Assembly: GCA_014058105.1 (NCBI GenBank) | Contig: JACGCM010001798.1 | Coordinates: forward strand, 2,735,001 to 2,799,000 | Source of the DNA: Kingdonia uniflora | Taxonomy: Eukaryota > Streptophyta > Magnoliopsida > Ranunculales > Circaeasteraceae | Reading direction: 5' to 3' | DNA: 64,000 bases | Shown here: in pieces, positions 13,401 to 22,949 of the stretch | Numbering within the stretch: position 1 is the first letter of the stretch | How the letters are laid out: each line of letters begins with the position of its first letter | Notes under the pieces: model-generated | Databases searched by the model: none | What the model was told of the DNA's origin: nothing | Seen by the model: only the letters and a program-made list of their open reading frames with translations | Program-made: the position numbers and the translations under genes

Positions 13401-14080
13401 GTACCATTCGACCACATATGTTTTCGAGCCATCATCTACATTCTACCTCAATATTCCCTGCATATACAAAAGTTCTTATTCGAGTTCTTTTGCTCGCGTA
13501 ACTTAATCGAATTGGGTTACCACTTTTGCTTCGGTCACTACATTTCGCTCGAGTAACTTAATCGAATTGGGTTAATACATTTGCTCTAAACCGCGCCTAC
13601 AGTCTATTCGTCTACAATATTTGTTAGAGTTACAATACTATACTTCATCAAACTACTCTTTCATTTCGAAGCATCGACCATACAAAAAGAAAAAAATGCA
13701 AATAACAACAGAAACAAAAAAACAACAACACCAGCAACAACACCAACAACAAAAACAACTACTACCCTACCACCACTTTGCAGATAACCCCCCTATTTGC
13801 AGATGGGGCAGTTCTTACAGATCCCTGCTTCCTCCTCAACCCGGTCTTCCGCCTCCACCAGATCTTCGGCCAGGCTCCTCAGGAAGAAGTACCGATTGCT
13901 GAAGAGCGGGTTCATCCATTGTAGCACCCTCCACCAATGTGCATACGGCATCCCACTGATTGGCTCTTCTAGCTCTAGCTCGACTAAATTTGGCATCACC
14001 CAGTCAAGACCCTGGTCGCCGAAGAACTTTTCCTTCAACTCAGTCGTCTTCTGCTCTATCCGGCGCTCCCGTGCTTTCAT
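10483..14080 (-). pseudogene. Antisense additional ORF (aORF) of the gypsy element
   Basis: On the minus strand a chain of open segments reads as one decayed protein. It starts with an ATG at 14,080 (residues HWWRVLQWMNPLFSNRYFFL follow about 50 aa later). A middle part (about 12,220-11,690) holds GVILVPVGAKF and MAFRGQIQLGMQLPL. A lysine/arginine-rich linker follows (11,510-11,000, KRRKKTD, KGKGKVIEEA), then an acidic coiled-coil-like tail (10,830-10,483, LEARLAEKDEELKD). Stops interrupt it at several points. Tat-lineage plant gypsy elements are known to carry extra ORFs in sense or antisense between integrase and the 3' LTR, and this placement matches. The function of such ORFs is unknown. 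Introns between segments cannot be excluded. Confidence 0.6.
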
Positions 14081-14131
14081 CCTCTTCTGGTATCGTGTGT
14101 TTGGTGTGATTTCTGTGAGTTGGTTTACTCA

Positions 14132-14178
14132 AAGAAGAAGAAGAAGAAGAAGAAGAAGAAGAAGAAGAAGAAGAAGAA
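14132..14178. repeat. (GAA)n microsatellite
   Basis: About 15 GAA/AAG triplets. On the minus strand this is a CTT-rich tract in the presumed 5' leader of the antisense ORF; on the plus strand it is a purine tract that might have served as the element's polypurine tract. A plus-strand arginine-repeat frame here is an artefact of the repeat. Confidence 0.9.
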
Positions 14179-14196
14179 TTGCTCCCTGATAACCCA

Positions 14197-14204
14197 TATT
14201 TATA
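14197..14204 (-). promoter_or_regulatory. TATA box for the antisense ORF
   Basis: On the minus strand this reads TATAAATA. It is followed, in minus-strand order, by the CTT-rich tract at 14,178-14,132 and the first ATG of the antisense ORF at 14,080, about 115 bp from the TATA box. Spacing and the pyrimidine-rich leader fit a plant core promoter. Function is inferred. Confidence 0.5.
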
Positions 14205-14539
14205 CCACGATTAAGGGCATTTATTACACCTTAATCACCACTCAAACTTAATTACCCTCCTTAAATACTTCCCTCGGAACTGCCACTATCACTCAATCAA
14301 CTTTTCAACTTCCCACGCTTAATCGATTTTCACAGCACGCGCCTCTACACCAATTTTTGAGGCCCTGCTGAGAGAGTGCGAATGTAGTAGCCTACTCGCA
14401 GCCTTCCAACACCAGTCGAATACTCGAAGGCTACATCGAAGCCTACCTAGAGACTCGAAGCCCAACAAGACAATAGCTGAGCTCACGAAGCCTTCCGAGA
14501 CTAATCGAACACTCAAAGGAATATCAAAATTAACTACCG

Positions 14540-14850
14540 TAGTCGAAGACAGTCAGTCAGTACTAGTGTCCAACATCAGTACTAGCAAGACTCTGACCAT
14601 GGTAATACATGGTCGAAGGCAGACAGCTCTGACAACCAACTAACCAGACAGAACAGTGAAACACGCTGCCCGACAACTACAGTGTCAAAACCGACCCCTG
14701 ACAGATGATCCGTACTCAGTCTTGGTGCGAGCAAGGCTTCGACCATGGTGATGCATGGTCGAAGGCAGACATATCTGACAGCGAGCTCACCAGACAGAAC
14801 AGTGAAATAACCATCCGACAGCTACAGTGTCAGAACCGACTCCACATGTA
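14540..14850. repeat. 146-bp tandem duplication
   Basis: The block containing 'accatggtaatacatggtcg' at 14,596 recurs at 14,742 (offset 146 bp), with matching 'accagacagaacagtgaaa' downstream in both copies. It lies in the presumed U3 part of the gypsy 3' LTR region. A TATA-like CTTATAAATATG follows near 14,919. Confidence 0.8.
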
Positions 14851-14940
14851 AATAATGTTGTCCCTAGGGATATACTTGTAATCAGACCTCCCCATGGTGA
14901 CTAACCCCATTCCTATCTCTTATAAATATGAAATAGGTAT

Positions 14941-15657
14941 TGTAATGACCTGTTTTCTAGGAGGTCGAAAACACGTCTTACAGTAGTGAAATATAGAAAA
15001 TGTAGATAGACTACCAACTATAAACACAGAGTTTAGCGTGGAAAACCTTTAAATAGGTGACAAACCACGACCTCTTCTTGAGGATTTTGAAAGAGGGAGT
15101 TGTTTATAGAGTGCTAATCTGTTACATAGAGAGAGATAGATGTGTGTGTGGTTTTGAGAGATCATCAGATCCCATCCTGAATATGTAGCTCTGAGGTGCT
15201 TTATATAGGTCTTATAATACGACCGTTACAAGCTCTAATGAGGGAGGTTACAAACGTTACAATATTGATGAGTCTTCATAGTGGTCGAGTAACTCTTGTA
15301 ACTGCTCCATAAATGCGCCATGTGTTTGATGATGAGGTCGAATGCTGAGACCTGAGTTTGAGTTTCTGAACTGGCTTTGCATTCAGCTGAGCTAGAGCTC
15401 GAATATTGGCTTTAGGTCGAGTATTATAAATAAGTCCATTACATATGCCCCGCATCAGGGGCGAGTGGTATTGGTTGAGAAAAGCTCTGATCTTAGAATA
15501 AGTAGACTGTATAGTTGGATTGGTTGAACCAATAACCAACTGCTGATGAGGTCGGATGCTGAGACCTGGGCTTGAGTTTCCGAACTGGCTTTGCATTCAG
15601 TCGAGCTAGAGCTCAAATATTGGCTTTAGGTTGAGTATTAGAAATAAGTCCATTACA
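14941..15657. mobile_element. Solo LTR with 5-bp target duplication GGTAT
   Basis: The 717-bp insert begins TGTAATG and ends CATTACA, a perfect 7-bp terminal inverted repeat with TG...CA ends. GGTAT lies immediately on both sides (14,936-14,940 and 15,658-15,662). It contains a TATA-like TTTATATAGG near 15,200. About 110 bp near its end are duplicated internally (copies at about 15,333-15,441 and 15,545-15,657, offset 212 bp), both ending in 'aagtccattaca'. No internal coding region, so this is a recombination-derived solo LTR. Confidence 0.85.
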
Positions 15658-15910
15658 GGTATCACTGTGAAGTGGTTAGGAAATCTCTTTCGCAAAGCCC
15701 TACAAGATTACATTTGAATACCCTGTAACAATCTATCTCTCGAACCTTCGACTAACTCGATATATATCATTTCTCCTTAAAATCCTCACTAGAGGTCGTG
15801 GAGTAACCCATTCTAGGACTCCACGCAAGTGTGTTGTCTCAATAATATCGCTTAATATTGTTATTTATATGCTTGCAAGCCCAGTCGAAGATTAACCCCT
15901 TGGTGTAAGG

Positions 15911-16810
15911 CCCTAAATCACCACTGAATCTTAATATCCCGCTTTTTGCGCGACCATCATTTACCAGCAAATGCAAGCAAGTTTCTTATTGAATGTTTCC
16001 CATAACATAAGGCAACCTCAGTCATGAATTATAAGTGATGAACAGTGAATAATTGGGGGTCATAGATGCTTAGTGTTGAATGATAGTTCAGAGAAGTACC
16101 ACCATGACGTGAATATCTAATTAAACAAGGACAATTCATAGAAAACGACAAACGATTGATTACGTTAACATGTCCAAGAATGTGTATATAGTTTATATCA
16201 TTCTACTAAGTACCACTCAATATTTGTATCTTTCATTCATCTCTTTGGCCACAAGTTGCATAAGCGCCTCCTTTTATGAATCAATCAATCCAAACATCAT
16301 TCCACAAATTTGTTCTCCCTCTTCTACATTTACGTTCATACAGATGGGCTCCAGCAATCACTCCTTGTAAGACATTTGGGGTCATCGTTACAGACGGAGC
16401 CAGTCCATTCTCTTGAAGCAAGAAAAGGATGTACATACTCAAAAGAGGAGAGCGACGACTCCGTGGACCTTGAGATATTTTATACCAATTGACTTGGTAA
16501 TGGTTTACAGGAAATTTTGACACCATCAAACCAATACTCCCTTCGTCTTTTAAATGATACCAAAAGTAGCTGGCAAGAGCTTGTGGCCTGCATGAACAGC
16601 GCCGGCCACTACGAAAAACCTTCCCCATGCAGAAGACAAGGTCAATTTAGGAATCTGACCTTTTCATAGAGTGCTCACACCAAGCCAACCTGTCTGAAAC
16701 ACTGGGTCAGTGAAGACTTGTTGTATTTCTTCTGCTATTCTGAACCACAACAAATACTTCAAATTATTATATGATTTCTAAGAAGGAATTAACAAGCAGA
16801 AAACATAGAG
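15911..16810. other. Intergenic, upstream of MOCOS-like gene
   Basis: No gene or transposon end recognised. Small frames on both strands have no familiar motif. The last part is presumably the promoter and 5' UTR of the gene starting at 16,811, but no convincing TATA box could be fixed. Confidence 0.4.
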
Positions 16811-18718
16811 ATGCAATCATCACCTTGTCTCAGAGAAGCTTGTTTCCATGCTTGTTGTCTAACCCCTTTGCGCTCGCCGAATCCCCCTGATCCGATGCCC
16901 AAGTCTTCTGGTTTTAATGCTGCGCGTGTTGACTTTGCTGCAACAACAGCTTCTTCTCTCTTCCCAAATACCCAATTCACCAACCATGAATCCCTCCCTT
17001 CCTTGACAGAATCATTTTCTCACTTTACAAAAGCTTACCCATTATACAGTCAGACTGAACAAACTGATCAAATCCGCTCAAAGGAATACTATCATCTCTC
17101 ACTATCTAACCATGTCTGCCTAGATTATGTTGGCCTAGGCCTATTTTCTAACTTACAGCAACAAGAAGAGTTCTCTTTAGTTGCCTCATCCTCTTCTTTT
17201 CTTCCTCCACGTAACTTAGAATTCCCAGCCTTCGATATTCGCTACAAGTCAGTGAGCTTAAGTTCTGAGGTACTCTATGGGGGTCAAGAATCAGAACTGG
17301 AATCTGGGATGAAGAAGAGAATCATGGATTTTCTGCACATCTCTCCAACAGATTACGCCATGGTTTTCACCGTTAATCGCACGTCTGCTTTTAAACTTTT
17401 ATCAGAATCTTATCCATTCCAGTCGAATAAGAAACTTCTGACAGTGTACGATTACAAGAGTGAGGCCGTGGAAGCAATGATCAATAATAGCCAGAAACGA
17501 GGAGCCAAAATCAAGTCAGCTGAGTTTTCTTGGCCAGGTATGAGAATTCAATCGAAAAAATTAAGGAATATGGTTACTAGCAAGAGGAAAAAGGGGCTGT
17601 TTGTATTCCCAGTACTATCAAAGATTACTGGAACGCGTTACTCTTACCGATGGATGACTCTAGCTCAAGAGAATGGGTGGCATGTTGCACTTGACATTTG
17701 TGCATTGGGACCAAAGGAGATGGACACTTTAGGTCTCTCGCTCTTTAGGCCAGACTTTCTTATATGCTCCTTCTACAAGGTGTTTGGGGAAGATCCGTCT
17801 GGGTTCGGGTGCCTCTTTGTGAAAAGATCTAGTGCTTCAATCTTGGAGGCTTCTACCACAGCTAGGAGTATTGGCATAGTAAGTCTTGTCCCAGCTAATA
17901 TATCATCTCAACTTTCAGACGATTTTTCAGGTACCGACATGGAGATGAAACAAATAACCAAGTTAAGTTCTCGGGAAGATTTAGTTGTCAGAAGCTCATT
18001 CTCTGGTCCAGTGCCCGCTCAGATTGAGGAATTGGAATATAGTGAAACCTCTGAAATGCAGAAGGAATCATTGTCATCCGACATAGAGGATCTTGAGGAG
18101 GTCATGGATTCTCCAGAACTGGAAAACAGTGAAACCAGTACCATAGAATCGGATAGCAGCTTGAAAGTGGCGTGCAGGGGTCTGGATGACGCAGATTCTT
18201 TAGGATTGATAGTCATTAGCAATAGAGCAAGATGTTTGATAAATTGGTTTGTAAGAGGATTGATGAAGCTGCAGCATCCTCATTCAGAAAACGGACTTCC
18301 GCTGGTGAAAATCTATGGACCGAAGATAAAATTCGATCGTGGACCTGCAGTTGCATTTAATGTGTTTGATTGGAAAGGAGAGAAAGTAGAACCAGTTCTC
18401 GTACAGAAGCTTGCTGATCGAAACAATATCTCACTGAGCTGCGGATTCTTGCACAACATTTGGTTCTCTGACATATACGAAGAAGAGAAGGAGATAGTCT
18501 TAGAGACAAAATCCTATGGGATGGCAAAAACGGTTAGAAACAAAAGGAAGGAAGTTGAGCTAGGGATAACTGTTGTTACGGCTTCACTTGGGTTCTTGGC
18601 CAATTTTGAAGACGTTTACAGACTTTGGGCTTTTGTTGCTCAATTCCTGGACGCAGACTTCGTAGAGAAAGCAAGATGGAGATACATGGCTCTTAATCAA
18701 AAAATAGTTGAAGTCTAA
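16811..18718 (+). CDS. Molybdenum cofactor sulfurase-like PLP-dependent protein
   Basis: A complete intronless frame of 635 aa. It matches the plant family related to the N-terminal, cysteine-desulfurase-like half of Moco sulfurase (fold type I PLP enzymes). Seen: CLDYVGLGLFSN around residues 103-114; VFTVNRTSAFKLL near 187; LDICALGPKEMDTLGLSLF near 297; and SFYKVFGEDPSGFGCLF, whose Lys323 is the probable PLP-binding lysine. An acidic, Ser/Glu-rich insert (about residues 400-455) separates two conserved parts. There is no C-terminal MOSC domain, so it is not a full-length ABA3-type enzyme. The N-terminus is Cys/Pro-rich; targeting is unclear. Similar intronless genes are known in Arabidopsis with unproven activity, so the substrate is not assigned. 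The frame and codons look intact. It converges on URM1, whose stop codon is about 880 bp away. Confidence 0.85.
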   Translation: MQSSPCLREACFHACCLTPLRSPNPPDPMPKSSGFNAARVDFAATTASSLFPNTQFTNHESLPSLTESFSHFTKAYPLYSQTEQTDQIRSKEYYHLSLSNHVCLDYVGLGLFSNLQQQEEFSLVASSSSFLPPRNLEFPAFDIRYKSVSLSSEVLYGGQESELESGMKKRIMDFLHISPTDYAMVFTVNRTSAFKLLSESYPFQSNKKLLTVYDYKSEAVEAMINNSQKRGAKIKSAEFSWPGMRIQSKKLRNMVTSKRKKGLFVFPVLSKITGTRYSYRWMTLAQENGWHVALDICALGPKEMDTLGLSLFRPDFLICSFYKVFGEDPSGFGCLFVKRSSASILEASTTARSIGIVSLVPANISSQLSDDFSGTDMEMKQITKLSSREDLVVRSSFSGPVPAQIEELEYSETSEMQKESLSSDIEDLEEVMDSPELENSETSTIESDSSLKVACRGLDDADSLGLIVISNRARCLINWFVRGLMKLQHPHSENGLPLVKIYGPKIKFDRGPAVAFNVFDWKGEKVEPVLVQKLADRNNISLSCGFLHNIWFSDIYEEEKEIVLETKSYGMAKTVRNKRKEVELGITVVTASLGFLANFEDVYRLWAFVAQFLDADFVEKARWRYMALNQKIVEV

Positions 18719-19598
18719 ATATAAGAATTATTTGAACCCATAGGAAATAGTTTTTCTGCAGTGAGATTACGTTCATATCTGATAATACAAACAGGCAGGA
18801 CACGCTTGGATTAACAACGAATATTACCTCTATACAAGCTCTAGTTTCTGATTCTTATACTCTGCAAATTTTGTTTTATTCCTTTGTTGATATGCATGAG
18901 CTCAATAAGTTAATAATGGCTTCTCAAGAATGTATATATCATGAATTTCAGTTTCATAACTTTGTACCAATAGAGATCTCATTCCTATGCCTAAAGGCTA
19001 AATGACATGTTACTTTCCATTCTTAATCAAGTTAGCTTCATAATTATCCCTATTCATAGTTGTTTTGGTTACTAGTATTACTATGATACCACAATCCAAT
19101 CATGCATACAATTAATGAAACTCAAATTCCGCCAATTTACTAAATAAAGCATGCTTTTAGAGTCCATATTACTTTATACTGCCGAGGAACATTAGTATAA
19201 TACTTATATAGCAACTTGAAGACTAGCTGAAATTGAAATATGTTTCCCAGCAATAAAAGCAAAGTTATCCTTAAAGAACTATGCTACTACATAACAGAAA
19301 ACCATTCGCTTCGATTTAAAGAAATCATAATTAGTTGCCTAATCGGGATTCCATCCACAATAACAAAGTTCAATTGAGATATGGTTCCCAGCAACAACAA
19401 ATCTATCCTGAAGTTACCAACCACTTATGCAAGCTGAGAATCAAACACTCAATGATTATCTTATGCTGAATAAAATTGTATAAAAGTATGATATATGTCA
19501 ACAAAGATAATTCCACAAACAAAATCTTGTTACCATATTGTAAATAAGCAAATACAGTAACCACGTTTTCACCAGTAAGGCATTATGCTTCTTGGATA
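18719..19598. other. Intergenic between convergent genes
   Basis: AT-rich sequence holding the presumed 3' UTRs of the MOCOS-like gene (plus) and URM1 (minus). No additional coding or transposon signature was recognised. Confidence 0.5.
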
Positions 19599-20822
19599 TC
19601 ACCCACCATGCAAGGTTGAGATAAAAACTACCACATCTTTCTCTTCTAAAGTTGTATTCAGCTGTCCACTTAGTTCCCAGTCACAATCATTTACAAGTAC
19701 TAAAACTCCCGGTCTCCTGCAAATGTTGGGGATACAAAGATAAAAGGAAAATAAACTAAGGTGTTTGAAGATCAAGAAACGACGATTATCAAGTAGAAGT
19801 ATTTATAGTGTCCTCAAAATGAAATTACGGAAACCAAGAAGTCATTTGGTACTTACACAGAATCCCCTTTCATGAACATTTCAGGCCTCTCTTTGATTAA
19901 ATTGGTACGAACCCAAGATAACAAGTCTTTCATTGTTAACTGAGAGGAAGAGAAATAAGGCATATTGTAAAATGGAGACCAACAATGAAACTTCAATACC
20001 TATTGCAATTTCTTAAGTTAAGAAAGAATGTACCTTCTCCTCTTTGACAGGTGTATCCACCTGAACATTGTGAATCTTCACTGACTGACAAAGAAGCTCA
20101 AGTCCGCCACTGCATCGGAAAATTACTATCAGAACGGTGTAATTGTAGAAGGAAAGAAAACTTCTGGTACAAGCAAAGTATATTAAAACGAGCAAATCTA
20201 AGGGAGGGACTTTCAAAGAACAAAGTGAAGCTAGCATCAGCTAAAAACTCAAACTATTACATCAAGAGTAAAGCATCCCAAATTAGCTACATAACACTCC
20301 ACGAAAAGATGGGTTTCCACTAACCAAAAATTATATGTACCACCTAATAAAAGCACTCAAATTACAAATATTCGTTTAGCATCAACATCTAACTAAGTTT
20401 GTGTTACAGGAAACATACTCCTTGAGGTAACGAAAAAAAGGAAGAACCTGGAAAACAAGGTTTAAGCGCCCAACAAGTAAAAATGAATAAGTTTATCTGT
20501 TCTTGTTTAAAGAATGCCATTTAATAAAGTCTAAATTAATTTTGTTCAATAAACATCGCCTAATAACCGACAGCATGCTTGTCAAAATCGCGCGATTCAA
20601 ATCGAAAATCGCACGATTTTAATCGAACTGCAAAATCGCAATTATGGCCAAATTGTTAAAATCGTTTTTGAATCGCGAAGAAACCGGAAGAATCGTAGGA
20701 TTTTGCTGAGATTTAATTTAAATTTAAGATTTTTACGTGAAATCACAACGAAGAGCTGTAAAATCAAATAATATTAAAGAAATTGAGTAAAAAATTTACC
20801 CAAATTCAAGCGTTAGTTGCAT
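19599..20822 (-). CDS. URM1: Ubiquitin-related modifier 1 (URM1)
   Basis: Four exons on the minus strand: 20,822-20,800, 20,109-20,034, 19,939-19,857 and 19,716-19,599. Together they give 300 nt, 99 aa plus stop, with GT-AG borders and consistent phases throughout. The protein starts MQLTLEFGG, contains [17 protein letters not shown] and [12 protein letters not shown], and ends [11 protein letters not shown]. The C-terminal Gly-Gly is the thiocarboxylation site in this family. URM1 is a beta-grasp protein that acts as sulfur carrier for 2-thiolation of tRNA wobble uridine and as a ubiquitin-like modifier, activated by the MOCS3/Uba4-type E1 (CNX5 in Arabidopsis). The length is usual for the family. 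Exon 1 is only 23 nt coding, with a telo-box (AAACCCTA at 20,841) in its leader. Exon 1 and its promoter are repeated five more times upstream, so the true transcription start is open. Confidence 0.93.
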
Positions 20823-21249
20823 CTCTACTGCTGCTTAGCAAAACCCTACCCCTGCTTAGTGAATTTCAAATATTGGAGTTGCAAAAGAGTTTGATTAGCA
20901 CCACAAGAGTTGTTTTAGCATCTCCAATGGGTAGGTGATTTACCTGTTCCAACGTAAAATACTATTCATGTGTAATTATTTAGAGGCGCAGGCGGAGTTT
21001 GGTGTACAACTCACGCCCACCCCAAAGTTGACATATGACCGTAGTTTATTTATTTATGAATAAGCTCCTTACCATGAAGATCACAGTCACTATAAAATAA
21101 ACAAAAAAAAAAAGTTTTAAGAAATAGTTAAATTGTTCTCGTTTTTAGTTTCCAGCTTATCAAAATTAGAGTGATTGTTAGGAACAAGTTCGGTTTGGGA
21201 GACCCACCGACTTAGAGACCTGTTATAACCTCCTATATATACATCCTTA

Positions 21250-22106
21250 GGGCTATTTGGGAACATCAAAAAACCCGTCTAGTCTAGTTTAGAACCGAAC
21301 TGCACTATAAAACTTGTGTTTGGCAAAACTGTTTCTGGTTTTATCTTATCCAAAGCTGCTCTTTTTTAGCCTAAAAAATAGTTTTATCTTGAAACAACTC
21401 AAAGACGTTTCAAGGTGGAATCAGTTCTCAAATAACTTAAAACATGACTTTTTGTAGCGAGGACTCTTTCTCTCTCTCCTATGGAATCCAAACTCTCTCT
21501 CTCTCTCTCTCCCCCCTATTTCTCTCCTCTAGAATCCAAACACACACACTCTCTCTCTCTCTTTATACAATCTTTATCCTCCCTCTATCTTTGTATACAA
21601 TCTCTATCTTCTCTCTTCGCATTGTCGTCTTCAATCGAATTACCCACCTTTAATTCCCAATCCCCATTTTCGAAGTTTAAAGCTCCATGGATTTTGGACT
21701 GTAATATAGGATATTATTTCCCCATATCACCACCTTCAATGGATTTTGCCCACCTTTTGTTTATAATTAACCAAGTAATTTTCTTATGAAAATTCCATGA
21801 ATTTTTTTAGCAAATGTGCAAAGGGGTGATCATGTTTGTTATACCACATCGACATTCCATTTCAATTATTTGTCCTAATTCATCTTATACTTATGATAAG
21901 CAAGATGGACATGAAATGTGTTCTTGGAAAAACCTAGTTCAAGAGTTATGAGTTATCAAAACTATAAAAATGTAAAACTAGAAAACAAAATAATAGTTTA
22001 CCAAACAGTATATGAACTTGAACGAGTTCTTGTTTAAATTTATCCAAAATAGGCCAGCCAAGTTTGACCCTGGTTGGCCTAGATTTTATGATTACCAAAC
22101 AGGCCC
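21250..22106. mobile_element. Harbinger-type MITE with TTA target duplication
   Basis: An 857-bp insert in unit 1. The left end is GGGCTATTTGGGA and the reverse complement of the right end is GGGCCTGTTTGGT, an imperfect terminal inverted repeat typical of PIF/Harbinger-type plant MITEs. The 3-bp TTA lies on both sides (21,247-21,249 and 22,107-22,109). Units 2-6 keep the uninterrupted 'catccttagggtcg' site. It contains a CT-rich simple repeat (about 21,465-21,620). Non-coding. Confidence 0.85.
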
Positions 22107-22926
22107 TTAAGGTCGTATTATCTGCAACTTAACAAGTTCATCTAATAAAGACTTTTTCTCTATATTATGTTATACGAGCAATGCAGCACGCGCTAGCGCG
22201 TGCAAACGCATTATTTGCAAGATTCAAGTTAGGCTTGAGTGTAATTTTGTGATACATTAAATTTTACCTTTTCTTTGCTTAGGAACATCATATTATGCCC
22301 GCATTTTTAACTAAAATTAAATACGGATAATACTCTTCACAATGGGGAGGTTGAAGTTTTTAGGTTGGAAGTAGGCCAAACATCCAGTTTTCATTTTTTC
22401 TCGAGAGAATGCTTATTTTTATAATAATAATAAAAAAATGTCAAAGGTGAGAAGTTTCCAAAAAATCACACCTCTTCTCACCCTTGACCAAAAAACAAAC
22501 ATGGCCTTACTTACTACCTCTAAAATCACTTGCAATGAGAAAGATGCGATAAAAAATAATGATTCTCACTCACTGTAAACAAGGGGTGACCAGCTACTTC
22601 ATTTTTTTTAGTTTATTTTGTCTCTTAAGATCCTATCTATTATGAATTAGCAACCATTGGCATCTTAAAACACTCATTTTTCCCAAATCAACGGTGCAAA
22701 CCTGATTAATCACATTCTTGAGCTGTATTAGTGATTTTTTTCGATTTCAATTAGAATTTAGTGTCTTGGAGTGGCTCTTAGTTAATCATGCAGTTTTAAT
22801 TTATGAAATGTTAATGAGTACTGGTAATTAGGTCGAAATATAACTTAAGTTTATGGTTTTTACATGAAATCACAACCAAGAGCTGTAAAATCGAATAATT
22901 TTAAAGAAATTGAATAAAAAATTTAC

Positions 22927-22949
22927 CCAAATTCAAGCGTTTGTTGCAT
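22927..22949 (-). other. Duplicated URM1 exon 1, unit 2
   Basis: The same 23-nt coding exon with ATG and a following GTAAAT donor. Codon 3 is CAA (Gln) instead of CTA (Leu). Telo-box-like AAACCCTA lies in the leader. It could act as an alternative first exon spliced to exon 2 at 20,109, or be silent. Confidence 0.85.

Larger units (their letters stand above)
14180..15910 (+). mobile_element. Presumed 3' LTR region of the gypsy element
   Basis: This follows the purine tract and contains repeats and a TATA-like box (14,919-14,926). After removing the inserted solo LTR it resumes with 'cctcactagaggtcgtgg' and ends near 'ccccttggtgtaagg' (about 15,890), the same order as the LTR-like ends at 4.4-4.7 kb and 0.4-0.55 kb. 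Precise ends were not resolved. It does not align well to the 5' LTR-like segment, so pairing is uncertain. Confidence 0.4.

Noticed and set aside
14132..14189. Plus-strand frame ending in a run of arginines
   Set aside because: It is the (AGA)n reading of a microsatellite in the leader of the antisense ORF; no protein-like sequence supports it.
19996..20323. Plus and minus small frames across URM1 exon 2
   Set aside because: They are shadows or read-through of the URM1 exon into introns; splice signals and family match define exon 20,034-20,109.
22130..22260. Helitron terminus suggested by a hairpin near TCTATATTATG
   Set aside because: The 'ctatattatgttat' part belongs to the copia LTR at 36,195, and no CTRR end with a downstream AT host site was found.
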